Assembly (NCBI GenBank): GCA_963771735.1
Contig: CAVYUN010000002.1
Coordinates: 1,054,001-1,118,000, forward strand
Direction of reading: 5' to 3'
Length of the DNA: 64,000 nt
Source: 66-474 sp963771735
GTDB lineage: Bacteria; Pseudomonadota; Gammaproteobacteria; Xanthomonadales; Rhodanobacteraceae
This document shows, one piece after another, positions 1 through 10,108 of this stretch (positions are counted from its first letter, which is position 1; each line of letters starts with the position of its first letter). Both the position numbers and the translations under genes were made by a program. Under the pieces are notes generated by a model. The model made no database searches. It was not told the DNA's origin and saw only the letters and a program-made list of their open reading frames with translations.

Positions 1-1551
1 CTCGACCACGATGCAATCAGGCAGGTGGTGGCGGCGGCGGGAGCCTTGGACATGGGGCGTGTCGACTTGGCTTCCGCGCAGCTGCAGCTCGTCATGGACC
101 GGTTTCCTGATCATCCGGAAGTCATGCGCCTGTACGCGGGGACGCTGGACATGCGGGGCGATTGTGCGGGCGCCATCACGGCGGCAAGAAAGGCGGTCGC
201 TGGTCGACCGGACGATCCCCTCTGTCACAACACCTTGGGAACCGTGCTCGGGGCGAGCGGCGACTTCGACGGCGCAATCGCTTCGCTGCGTCGTGCCTGC
301 GAATTGCAGCCCGGCCTCGCGATTGCGTGGTTCAATCTGGGCGTGATGTTGACGCGTTGCGTGCGGATCGATGATGCGATCGTCGCCTTGCGACGTGCCA
401 TCGACCTTGCACCCGACCACATGCAGGCGCGTGCTTTGCTGGCCGACATGTTGCGCATGAGTGGCCATGCCGGCCAGGCTGCCGCGATGTATCGCGACGT
501 GCTGAAGCAACAGTCCTGGCAGGGCATGGCATGGTGGGGACTCGCAGACCTCCGCACGGATGCATTCATGCCGGGTGACATCGGGCGCATGCAAGCGGCT
601 TTGCACGACCAGCGCGGGAGCGTCGACGACAAGGTCGCGACGGGATTCGCGCTTGCGCGCGCTCTCGATGGAGAAGGCCGACTTGCAGAATCGCTGCAGG
701 TGATCGGGCAAGCCAACGCGCTGGCACGCCAACGCAGGCGCTGGGATGCCGGGGCGTTTTCCAAAGATATCGCCGTGATCCGTTCCGCCGCACCGGCAGC
801 GGCAAGCGCGCCAGCGACATTTGGCGGCGAAGCGATATTCATCACCGGCCTGCCGCGCTCGGGAACCACCCTGGTCGAACAAATCCTCGCATCGCACTCG
901 CAGGTGGAAGGTGCGGGCGAGTTGCCGGACCTGCCGATGGTCCTGACGACGGAATCACGCCGACGCGGGAAGATGTTCCCCGCCTGGATGCATGAATTGA
1001 AATCCGCCGACTGGCAACGGCTGGGCGAGAGTTATCTGGAGCGCACCGCGCATTGGCGCGCCAACCGCGCAAGGTTCACGGACAAGCTGCCGGGCAACTG
1101 GATGTACGTGGCCGCGATCCGCGCGATGTTGCCCGCGGCGCGAATCGTGATTTGTCGGCGCGATCCGCTGGAGACCTGCTTTTCGTGCTACCGCCAGCAT
1201 CTCGCCAACAACGAGTACGCGCGCACGTTCGAGGACCTTGCCGCTTATTGGCGCGAATTCGATGGCTGCGTCCGTCTTTGGAGGTCGTTGTATCCGGAGC
1301 ACGTGTACGAACACCGGTACGAAGCCTTGATGGCGGATCCGGAGGGCGGGATCAGGAGGCTGCTCGAAGCTTGCGAATTGCCGTTCGAACAGGCTTGCCT
1401 TCGCTTCCACGAAACGCGTCGCGAGGTACGTTCGCCGAGTGCGACCCAGGTGCGGCGGCCGCTAGACCCCGGCACTTCGCACGCGCGCCGGTACGGCGCG
1501 TTGCTGGACCCCTTGCGTCGTGCCCTGGGCATGCCACCATTCGGAGCTTGA
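1..1551 (+). CDS. TPR-repeat sulfotransferase family protein (5' end outside window)
   Basis: The frame is open from base 1, so the true start lies upstream; the GTG at 25 is only an internal start codon. The N-terminal half is a series of TPR-like helical pairs. The C-terminal half is a PAPS-dependent sulfotransferase-type domain opening with the 5'-phosphosulfate loop GLPRSGTT (bases about 847-870), followed by a conserved GAGELPDL stretch and an RDPLETCFS segment resembling the 3'-phosphate-binding region. This TPR-plus-sulfotransferase architecture is common in proteobacteria, usually with unknown substrate; sulfation of a surface glycan or peptide would be a guess. The next gene has the same architecture and starts within or just after this stop, so the two are probably cotranscribed. 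Confidence 0.85.
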   Translation, partial: LDHDAIRQVVAAAGALDMGRVDLASAQLQLVMDRFPDHPEVMRLYAGTLDMRGDCAGAITAARKAVAGRPDDPLCHNTLGTVLGASGDFDGAIASLRRACELQPGLAIAWFNLGVMLTRCVRIDDAIVALRRAIDLAPDHMQARALLADMLRMSGHAGQAAAMYRDVLKQQSWQGMAWWGLADLRTDAFMPGDIGRMQAALHDQRGSVDDKVATGFALARALDGEGRLAESLQVIGQANALARQRRRWDAGAFSKDIAVIRSAAPAAASAPATFGGEAIFITGLPRSGTTLVEQILASHSQVEGAGELPDLPMVLTTESRRRGKMFPAWMHELKSADWQRLGESYLERTAHWRANRARFTDKLPGNWMYVAAIRAMLPAARIVICRRDPLETCFSCYRQHLANNEYARTFEDLAAYWREFDGCVRLWRSLYPEHVYEHRYEALMADPEGGIRRLLEACELPFEQACLRFHETRREVRSPSATQVRRPLDPGTSHARRYGALLDPLRRALGMPPFGA

Positions 1552-1555
1552 GTCA

Positions 1556-3091
1556 TTGGCCCAACAACGCACGGCACGGGATTGGCTGGATATCGTCCGC
1601 TTGCAGATGCTGCGAGGCGACGCCGCATCCGCGCAAGTGACCGTGCGTGAGGCATTGGCCGTTCATCCGCACTCGCGGGACTTGCGGCGTGCGCAAGCCG
1701 GCATCCTGCGGCAGTCCGGGCGCACGGTCGAAGCGGAAGCATCTTTGCTGCAACTGATTCGGGAAGATCCCGCCGATGTCGCGTCCGCATTTGCGCTTGC
1801 GCGACTCCTAGGAGAGCAGGGACGCACGGCTGCCGTCGCGGAAGTCATGATCGCGTGTTTCGGGAACCCCGAGAACTGCCGTGACGCCGATCTGGTCATC
1901 CATGCCATCGAGCTGCTTGATGATTGTGGGCGCAAGCAGGCAGCCGCAGCCACCGCGGCGATGGCACTGGCCGCCCATCCGGATGACCAACGTCTGCACG
2001 CCTATGCCGGCATGCTGCAGATGCAGCTCGGCGATTTCGGGCGGGCCAGGGATCACTACCTGTCGGTGATGCGGCACAGCGAGAAGGCGTGGGAATGGCA
2101 CGCCGCGATCGGTCTTGCCCATACGCGGCGTTACGTCGATGCCGCCGATTCCGACCTCGCGCTGTTCCGCGCCGGCCTGCAACGCGGAAATCTCTCGGTA
2201 CTTGCCCGCGCAGAGCTCTGGTACGCGCTCGGCAAGGCCGATGACGACCTGGCGCTGTACGAACAAGCCGCGAGTGAATTCCGTACCGCTAACGAGATCG
2301 CGCGTTCGCTCGCAGACTGGTCGAGTGAAACCTGGGCGCGCGGGATCGCCGGGCAACCCGCCACGATGCGGTTCCCGGAAGTGAGCGCTGCACGTCCGGA
2401 CTTCATCCCGGTCTTCATCGTCGGGATGCCCCGGTCGGGCACCACCCTGCTGGCCGAGTTGCTGTCGCGAAACCCGGCGGTGTGCAATCGGGGTGAGTTG
2501 CCATGGATCGACCGATTGGTCCGGACAATGGGCCTCGCGGCCGGCGGCTCGCGCCACGCACTTGCGGAGGCTGCCATGGCGTACGAGATGCAATGCCGGC
2601 AGGATGATGGTGGCGATGCGCGCTGGTTCATCGACAAGCAGCCACTGAACTTCCGCTACATCGGGTTGCTGCTAACCATGTTTGCCAACGCGCGGATTAT
2701 TTGCTGCCGTCGCAATCCCCGCGACAACGCCTTGTCATTGTGGACGCACCTGTTCGCGGACGAGACGCTCGCTTTCACGCACGATTTCGCCACCATCGCA
2801 ACCGTCATGCATGATTGCAGGACACTGACGGCGCAAGCCTGCAGCGCGCATCCGTCATCCGTCCGCGAGGTGCGGTACGAGGCCTTGGTGGCCGACCCGA
2901 AGCGCACGTTGGATGAGCTCGGGGCATGGCTGGGCCTGCCGGAGGTCGAGGTCGGCCATCCAGGCCGACCGTCGGCGGTGAGCACGTCCAGCCTCTGGCA
3001 GGTCCGTCAACCCGTCTACCACACGTCGGTGGGGCGCTGGCGTCACTACCTGGATTGCCTGCCGGAATTGCTGGATTTCCCGGAGGCTTGA
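1556..3091 (+). CDS. TPR-repeat sulfotransferase family protein
   Basis: Same layout as the gene before it: TPR-like repeats over roughly the first 270 residues, then a sulfotransferase domain with the P-loop-like GMPRSGTT motif (bases about 2425-2448), a NRGELPWI stretch and a CRRNPRDNALS segment. I prefer the TTG at 1556 because a GGAG lies nine bases upstream, inside the end of the preceding gene. A GTG at 1520 in the same frame would give a 32-base overlap and cannot be excluded. The two neighbours are clearly related but diverged, which looks like an old tandem duplication. The substrate is unknown. A convergent hairpin follows the stop. Confidence 0.85.
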   Translation: MAQQRTARDWLDIVRLQMLRGDAASAQVTVREALAVHPHSRDLRRAQAGILRQSGRTVEAEASLLQLIREDPADVASAFALARLLGEQGRTAAVAEVMIACFGNPENCRDADLVIHAIELLDDCGRKQAAAATAAMALAAHPDDQRLHAYAGMLQMQLGDFGRARDHYLSVMRHSEKAWEWHAAIGLAHTRRYVDAADSDLALFRAGLQRGNLSVLARAELWYALGKADDDLALYEQAASEFRTANEIARSLADWSSETWARGIAGQPATMRFPEVSAARPDFIPVFIVGMPRSGTTLLAELLSRNPAVCNRGELPWIDRLVRTMGLAAGGSRHALAEAAMAYEMQCRQDDGGDARWFIDKQPLNFRYIGLLLTMFANARIICCRRNPRDNALSLWTHLFADETLAFTHDFATIATVMHDCRTLTAQACSAHPSSVREVRYEALVADPKRTLDELGAWLGLPEVEVGHPGRPSAVSTSSLWQVRQPVYHTSVGRWRHYLDCLPELLDFPEA

Positions 3092-3161
3092 CGGAAGCTC
3101 GCAAAGCTTGGGCGCCGGAACGCCAGCAACCTTCTGATTGGCACGGCCCCGGCCCGGAAAT

Positions 3162-3193
3162 GCGAAGGGCGCGACTTGTGTCGCGCCCTTCGC
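3162..3193. terminator. Strong hairpin between convergent genes, probable terminator
   Basis: A perfect 14-base-pair inverted repeat (GCGAAGGGCGCGAC and its complement) surrounds a four-base loop. It sits between the sulfotransferase gene, which ends at 3091, and the leftward ahcY, which ends at 3225. Neither side has a long T run, so its efficiency as an intrinsic terminator is uncertain. Confidence 0.6.
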
Positions 3194-3224
3194 GGAGTTC
3201 AAGTTCTCGCAAATGCGAACCCGA

Positions 3225-4651
3225 TCAGTAGCGGTAGTGCTCGGCCTTGTAAGGGCCTTCCACCGCCACGCCGAGGTAGTCGGCCTGGATTCTGTCAGCT
3301 TGGTGAGCTTGACGCCGATCTGTTCCAGGTGCAGGCGCGCGACTTCCTCGTCGAGCTTCTTGGGCAGCCGGTAGACCGTCTTCTCGTACTTGTCCTTGTT
3401 GGCCCAGAGGTCGATCTGCGCGAGGGTCTGGTTCGAGAAGGAATTCGACATCACGAACGTCGGGTGGCCGTGCGCGCAGCCGAGGTTGACCAGGCGACCT
3501 TCGGCGAGCAGGTAGATCGAGTTGCCGCCATCGAAGGTGTAAAGATCCACCTGCGGCTTGATGTTGACGTGTGCTTCGCGGTCTTCTGCAAACGCTCGAC
3601 CTGGATCTCGTTGTCGAAGTGGCCGATGTTGCAGACCAGCGCGTGGTTTTTCATGCGCTGCATGTGCTCCAGCGTGATGACGTCGCGGTTGCCGGTGGTG
3701 GTGACGTAGATGTCGGCCTGGCCCAGCGTGTCCTCGACGGTTGCGACCTGGAAGCCTTCCATCGCGGCCTGCAGTGCGCAGATCGGATCGATTTCGGTGA
3801 CGATCACGCGCGCGCCGAAGCCTTTCAGCGAGTGCGCGCAGCCCTTGCCGACATCGCCGTAACCGCAGACCACGGCGACCTTGCCGGCGACCATCAGGTC
3901 GGTGGCGCGCTTGATGCCGTCGGCCAGCGATTCGCGGCAGCCGTACAGGTTGTCGAACTTGGACTTGGTGACCGAATCATTGACGTTGATCGCGGGCACC
4001 AGCAGCTTGCCGGCTTCGGCGATCTGGTACAGGCGATGCACGCCGGTGGTGGTTTCCTCGGACACGCCGCGCCATTCCGAGGCGACATTCTTCCAGAAAC
4101 CCGGGCGTTCGCTGCGGCGTCTTCTTGAGCAGATCCTTGATGACCTGTTCTTCGTGGTTGGCGCCCTTTTCGTCCACCCACTTGGAACCGTCTTCCATCT
4201 CGACGCCCTTGTGGATCAGCAGCGTGGCGTCGCCGCCATCGTCGACGATCAGTTCCGGTCCGGTCATGCCCGGATGGGTCAGCGCATCCAGCGTGCAGTG
4301 CCAGTATTCCTCGAGCGTTTCGCCCTTCCAGGCAAACACCGGCACGCCGCTGGCGGCAATCGCCGCGGCGCAGTCGTCCTGGGTCGAGAAGATGTTGCAC
4401 GAGGCCCAGCGCACGGAGGCACCGAGCGCGGCGAGGGTCTCGATCAGCACCGCGGTTTCCTTGGTCATGTGCAGGGAGCCGGTCACGCGCACGTCCTTGA
4501 GGGGCTTCTGCGGGGCGTAGCGGGCACGGATCTGCATCAGGCCCGGCATTTCCTGCTCGGCCATCGTGATGCGCTTGCGGCCGAGTTCGGCCAGCGAGAT
4601 GTCGCGCACGTTGTAATCGTGCGAAGCGGTTTCCTTGGCAACAGCGTTCAT
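3225..4651 (-). pseudogene. ahcY: Adenosylhomocysteinase (S-adenosylhomocysteine hydrolase), reading frame interrupted
   Basis: AhcY hydrolyses SAH to homocysteine and adenosine in the methyl cycle. The N-terminal part (from ATG 4651: DYNVRDISLAELGRKRI, then RVTGSLHMTKETAVL), the NAD-binding middle (VAVVCGYGDVGKGCAHSLKG, TEIDPICALQA) and the C-terminal end (GPYKAEHYRY before the TGA at 3225-3227) are all well conserved but lie in different frames. Frame changes occur near 4118 (one base apparently lost in ACCGCC), near 4095 (about two extra bases), near 3590, and near 3290 (one base apparently lost in an A run). The reconstructed length is about 475 residues, normal for the long bacterial form. 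Coding quality between the breaks is intact, so either assembly or sequencing errors or very recent inactivation is possible. An SAH riboswitch and a plausible promoter precede it. Confidence 0.9.
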
Positions 4652-4670
4652 GGGGATATCTCCGATTGAC

Positions 4671-4730
4671 GGGCGCTGTTGGAAAGAAAGCCGAGCCTGA
4701 CTGCTTTGCGCAGTTGCAGCGCCCCTCGGC
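4671..4730 (-). promoter_or_regulatory. SAH riboswitch upstream of ahcY
   Basis: Read on the minus strand, the leader contains GCCGAGGGGCGCTGCAAC, then TCAGGCTCGGC, then AACAGCGCCCG. These match the conserved core of the SAH riboswitch: CCGAG pairs with CTCGG and GGCGCTG with CAGCGCC, giving the compact pseudoknotted fold. It ends about 20 bases before the ahcY ATG. In this family SAH binding turns expression on, so the switch would raise SAH hydrolase when SAH accumulates. The aptamer looks fully intact although the downstream gene is frame-broken. Confidence 0.88.
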
Positions 4731-4741
4731 GAACATGCACC

Positions 4742-4769
4742 ATTATATATCTTTCCGTCGCGATGGAAA
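4742..4769 (-). promoter_or_regulatory. Probable sigma70 promoter of the riboswitch-ahcY transcript
   Basis: On the minus strand a perfect TATAAT (plus-strand 4742-4747) follows TTTCCA (4764-4769) with a 16-base spacer. Transcription would start just upstream of the riboswitch aptamer. The -35 box is weak; the placement relative to the aptamer supports the call. Confidence 0.5.
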
Positions 4770-4882
4770 GATGGATGTCGACGGAGGCTTGCGGGAACCG
4801 GGCCGACGATGCCGCAACCCGCTGGCTACTGACGTGAAATCGTTCCCGCTTATCATGCCGTGACGACCTTGCAGGAGAACAG

Positions 4883-7606
4883 GTGAATACCAACGCCGGA
4901 ACCGACACCCTGCGTGACATCGTTTTCCCGCCCCAGGACATTCCCCTGCGCGATGACGTGCATCGGCTCGGGGCGCTGGTTGGCCAGATGCTGGCGGAGC
5001 AGGGTGGCGAAGCGTTGTTCGCAAGGGTGGAGTCGATACGGACGGCCGCGATTCGCAGGCGGGAGGGCGGGTTGGGCAGTGCCGAACTCGAGGGCGAGTT
5101 GATCGGGATCGGCGCCCGGGAGGCCGAATCGCTGGCGCGCGCCTTCGCCGCGTATTTCCAGGTCGTCAACGTCGCGGAGCGCGTGCATCGCATACGTCGT
5201 CATCGGGATTACCAGTTGGCGGGCGCCACGGCGCAGCCGGAATCGCTTGCCGATGCGTTGACCGAATTGAAGGCGCGGGGCGTGACCGCCGGGGAATTGC
5301 TGGAATGGTTGCGGCGCCTTGATGTCGAGCCGGTCTTCACGGCCCATCCGACCGAGGCCGTGCGGCGCTCCTTGCTGGAAAAGGAGCAGGCGATCGTGCG
5401 CGCGTTGGTGGCCGAATTCGATCCGGTGCGTACCCCGCGTGAGCGGGACGTGGAACGCGAACGCATCCGCAATGCCATCACCATCGCGTGGCAGACCGCG
5501 GAAGCCGCGAGCGTACGCCCGAGTGTCCAGGACGAATGCGAGCACGTGGGCTTCTATCTCGCCGATCCGATCTACAGCGTGTTGCCGGTGTTCTACGAAA
5601 ACCTGCGGCAGGCACTGCAGGATGTCTATGCAATCGAACCCACGCTGCCGCGGGTGCTGCGTTTCGGCTCCTGGGTCGGTGGGGACATGGATGGCAACCC
5701 CAACGTCGGCGCCGACACGCTCACCGATGCATTGCGGTCGCAGCGAAATCTGGTGTTGCAGCGGTACATGGCCGAATGCCGACGGCTCGGCGACCGGCTG
5801 AGCCAGACCATGGATCGTGTCGCCGTCGGCGATGCCCTGGGCCGCCGCCTGGATGACTACCTTGCACGGATGCCCGAAGCCGCCGCCCTCATCCGTCCCC
5901 GCCATGCCAACATGCCCTACCGCTGCCTGCTGCGATTGATGGCGGCGCGGCTGGACGCGACCGCGCGCGAAGCCATGCATGCCTATGCGAATGCAGGTGA
6001 ATTCGCGGATGACATATCCCTGATCGAATGCAGCCTCGCCGAACACAAGGGCGAGCATGCAGGCCTGTTCGCCGTACGACGCCTGGCTTGGCGCGTGCGC
6101 AGCTTCGGATTCCACCTCGCGCGGCTGGATGTGCGCCAGGACTCTCGCGCCCATGACGATGTGCTCGCGCTGCTGCTGGACGATGGTGAATGGCCGACGC
6201 GCGAACCTCTTCAGCGTGCCGGGGTCTTGCGCCCGTACGCCGGTGGCGAACGGCAATTCGCTGCGTGCGAACATCCCGAAGTCGAGCGACTGCGCGCGGT
6301 TTTCGCCGCCATCGCGGCGAGCCGGGAACAGCATCAGGCCGACGCGATTGGCCTGTACATCATCTCCATGGCACGTTCGGCCGCCGACGTGCTGGCCGTG
6401 CTGGCACTGGCTCGCCACGGCGGGTTGGTGGATGCACAAGGTGCCGTGCCGATCGACATCGCGCCGTTGTTCGAGACGGTCGATGACCTGCAGCACGGCG
6501 CGACCACCTTGCGCGCACTGCTGGCTGATCCCGTCTACCGTGCCCATCTTGCGACACGCGGCGACCGGCAGTCGGTGATGCTCGGCTACTCGGACAGCGC
6601 CAAGTACGGCGGCATCCTTGCCGCCCGCTGGGCCTTGCAGCGCGCACAGGTCGAGTTGCTCGAAGTCGCCCGCGGCGCAGGCATCGCGCTGACGTTTTTC
6701 CATGGCCGCGGGGGTACCGCCAGCCGCGGCGGCGCGCGCATCACCCCGGCATTGATGGCATCGCCGCCGGGCTCGGTCGCGGGCCGGTTGCGCATGACCG
6801 AGCAGGGCGAAGTGATCCACCGCAAGTACGGCATCCGCGCACTGGCCTTGCGCAACCTGGAGCAGACGGTCGGAGCGGTGCTCAAGGCCAGCCTGCGGCC
6901 GCGCGATGCGGATCCACGTGAACTCGGGTGGCAGGAACGCATGCGGACACTGGCGGCCTGCAGCAGCGAGGCGTACCGGAAACTGGTGACCGATCCGGAT
7001 TTCCTCGCCTACTTCCGCGAGGCCACGCCCATCGACGTGATCGAACGCATGGCGATCGGTTCGCGTCCAGCCAGCCGGCGCAGCATGCGCGGCATCGAGG
7101 ATCTGCGCGCGATTCCATGGGTGTTCTCGTGGACGCAATGCCGTTCGATCATGACCGCGTGGTATGGCCTCGGCACCGCATTGCAAAGAGGCGTGGACGA
7201 ATTCGGCGAAGACGCAATGAGGGAGATGGTCCTCGAGTGGTCGTTCCTGTCGACGCTTCTCGATGACGTGGAGATGGTACTGGCCAAGGCGGACATGGAC
7301 ATCGCCGAATCCTTCTCGCGCCTGTCCGGCACGCTGCACGACCGTTTCTTCCCGCTGCTGCGCGGAGAGTTCGCGCGTACCCGCGATTTGCTGTTGCGGC
7401 TGAAGGGCAGCGCACAGTTGCTTTCCAACGATCGCCGCCTGGCGCTTTCGATACGCCTGCGCAACCCCTACGTCGATCCCGTCAGCCTGCTGCAGCTCGA
7501 TTTGCTGCGGCGTTGGCGCAATTCCGACCGTGAAGACGAGGGCCTCTTGCGCGCGTTGGTCGCATGCGTCAACGGGGTCTCGCGTGGCCTGCAGAACACC
7601 GGCTGA
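4883..7606 (+). CDS. ppc: Phosphoenolpyruvate carboxylase
   Basis: Carboxylates PEP with bicarbonate to oxaloacetate, replenishing the TCA cycle in the cytoplasm. The 907-residue product has the family's usual length. Visible motifs are VFTAHPTEAVRRS (catalytic His), GSWVGGDMDGNPNV, GYSDSAKYGG, FHGRGGTASRGG (glycine-rich catalytic loop) and the C-terminal end RNPYVDPVSLLQLDLLRR...NTG with the typical terminal Gly. The start is GTG at 4883, supported by AGGAG at 4873-4877. It stands alone between leftward genes, diverging from ahcY and converging on metK. Confidence 0.97.
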   Translation: MNTNAGTDTLRDIVFPPQDIPLRDDVHRLGALVGQMLAEQGGEALFARVESIRTAAIRRREGGLGSAELEGELIGIGAREAESLARAFAAYFQVVNVAERVHRIRRHRDYQLAGATAQPESLADALTELKARGVTAGELLEWLRRLDVEPVFTAHPTEAVRRSLLEKEQAIVRALVAEFDPVRTPRERDVERERIRNAITIAWQTAEAASVRPSVQDECEHVGFYLADPIYSVLPVFYENLRQALQDVYAIEPTLPRVLRFGSWVGGDMDGNPNVGADTLTDALRSQRNLVLQRYMAECRRLGDRLSQTMDRVAVGDALGRRLDDYLARMPEAAALIRPRHANMPYRCLLRLMAARLDATAREAMHAYANAGEFADDISLIECSLAEHKGEHAGLFAVRRLAWRVRSFGFHLARLDVRQDSRAHDDVLALLLDDGEWPTREPLQRAGVLRPYAGGERQFAACEHPEVERLRAVFAAIAASREQHQADAIGLYIISMARSAADVLAVLALARHGGLVDAQGAVPIDIAPLFETVDDLQHGATTLRALLADPVYRAHLATRGDRQSVMLGYSDSAKYGGILAARWALQRAQVELLEVARGAGIALTFFHGRGGTASRGGARITPALMASPPGSVAGRLRMTEQGEVIHRKYGIRALALRNLEQTVGAVLKASLRPRDADPRELGWQERMRTLAACSSEAYRKLVTDPDFLAYFREATPIDVIERMAIGSRPASRRSMRGIEDLRAIPWVFSWTQCRSIMTAWYGLGTALQRGVDEFGEDAMREMVLEWSFLSTLLDDVEMVLAKADMDIAESFSRLSGTLHDRFFPLLRGEFARTRDLLLRLKGSAQLLSNDRRLALSIRLRNPYVDPVSLLQLDLLRRWRNSDREDEGLLRALVACVNGVSRGLQNTG

Positions 7607-7639
7607 GCCGGGCAAGGGTCGTGCCTGGGGGGCGTACAG

Positions 7640-7667
7640 AAAAAAGGGCGCCATCGAGGCGCCCTTT
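7640..7667. terminator. Bidirectional intrinsic terminator between ppc and metK
   Basis: AAAAAA, then GGGCGCC, a five-base loop, GGCGCCC and TTT. On the minus strand this is a GC stem followed by six Ts, ideal for metK. On the plus strand only three Ts follow. Confidence 0.8.
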
Positions 7668-7688
7668 CCGGTCGGGGAGCGGGGATGC

Positions 7689-8927
<1,239 letters not shown>

Positions 8928-9036
8928 CGCGGTTTATATCCTTTGATGCGGATGGAAGGATGGAGCAGGCTGTCAATCATACCGTGTCGAAGGCATGAGT
9001 GCAGCGACAAGCCCAATGCGTTCAGCGCAGGGTGGG

Positions 9037-10035
9037 TCACGCCGCCGCGGCGAACACGTCGGCCGTTCCCGTTGCCAGCGCATCGAAATACTCGCGGGTC
9101 AGGCGGCTTTGTTCGTGCGCGCTTTCCGCGGCATTGACCACGGCTCTGAATGCCTCGTTCTCCGGCCGGTCCTTCGCATACCAACCCAGATGCTTGCGCG
9201 CTATCCGCACGCCCGCGGTCTCGCCGTAAAAGTCATACAGGTCGTCGAGATGACCGAGCAGGATGTCGCGCACCTCGATGAGGCCGGGCTCGGCCAGCAG
9301 CTCACCGGTCGCGAGATGATGCGCGATTTCGCGAAAAATCCAGGGGCGGCCCTGCGCCGCGCGACCGACCATCAATGCGTCGGCCTGCGTGTAGTGCAGT
9401 ACTTCCAGCGCCTTGGCCGGTGAATCGATATCGCCATTGGCGAACACCGGGATCGAGATCGCCGCCTTCACCGCCGCGATGGTGTCGTATTCGGCGAAGC
9501 CTTCGTATTTTTGCGAACGGGTCCGGCCGTGCACGGCCAGTGCGGCGATGCCGCTGTCCTCGGCGATGCGCGCGATCGCCAGGGCATTGTGCCGTTCGGG
9601 AGTCTGGCCGGTGCGGATCTTCAGCGTCACGGGCACGTCCACGGCGTCGACCACGGACTTGCAGATGCGTGCCACCAGCGGCTCGTCGGCCAGCAGCGCC
9701 GAGCCTGCCCAGGCGTTGCAGACCTTCTTGGCCGGACAGCCCATGTTGATGTCGATGATCTGCGCGCCGTGGGCGACGTTGTAGCGGGCCGCTTCCGCCA
9801 GCATGGCGGGGTCCGAGCCGGCGATCTGGACGGATACCGGGTCGGGCTCGCCGGCATGGTCCATGCGGTGCAAAGACTTGCGGGTCCGCCACAGGCGCGG
9901 ATCGGAGGTGGTCATTTCGGATACGGCCAGCCCCGCCCCCAACCGCTTGCACAATTGGCGAAAGGGCTTGTCGGTGACCCCGGCCATGGGCGCCAGCGCC
10001 AGCGGCGGGTCGATGGGGAACGGACCGATATGCAT
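9037..10035 (-). CDS. dusB: tRNA-dihydrouridine synthase B
   Basis: FMN-dependent reduction of uridine to dihydrouridine in the tRNA D loop. Conserved features are LAPMAGVTDKPFRQL near the N-terminus, INMGCPAKKV with the catalytic Cys, GRTRSQKYEG and MVGRAAQGRPWIF. I choose ATG 10035 (MHIGPFPIDPPLALAPMAG) because it gives the usual DusB N-terminus and 332 residues; the frame stays open 165 bases further upstream but that part looks non-coding. In many gammaproteobacteria fis follows dusB; here metK follows after about 110 bases and no fis is present. Confidence 0.93.
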   Translation of the reverse strand: MHIGPFPIDPPLALAPMAGVTDKPFRQLCKRLGAGLAVSEMTTSDPRLWRTRKSLHRMDHAGEPDPVSVQIAGSDPAMLAEAARYNVAHGAQIIDINMGCPAKKVCNAWAGSALLADEPLVARICKSVVDAVDVPVTLKIRTGQTPERHNALAIARIAEDSGIAALAVHGRTRSQKYEGFAEYDTIAAVKAAISIPVFANGDIDSPAKALEVLHYTQADALMVGRAAQGRPWIFREIAHHLATGELLAEPGLIEVRDILLGHLDDLYDFYGETAGVRIARKHLGWYAKDRPENEAFRAVVNAAESAHEQSRLTREYFDALATGTADVFAAAA

Positions 10036-10108
10036 GGCGGTCAGTGTAACGGTCCGATCCTTGCATTGAGGGTTTCGTATACCGATCATGGCCTGCCGTG
10101 GAGGGACC

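Noticed and set aside
4853..7654. Long 933-codon open frame antisense to ppc
   Set aside because: It mirrors ppc in a GC-rich genome and has no family motifs; ppc is complete and certain.
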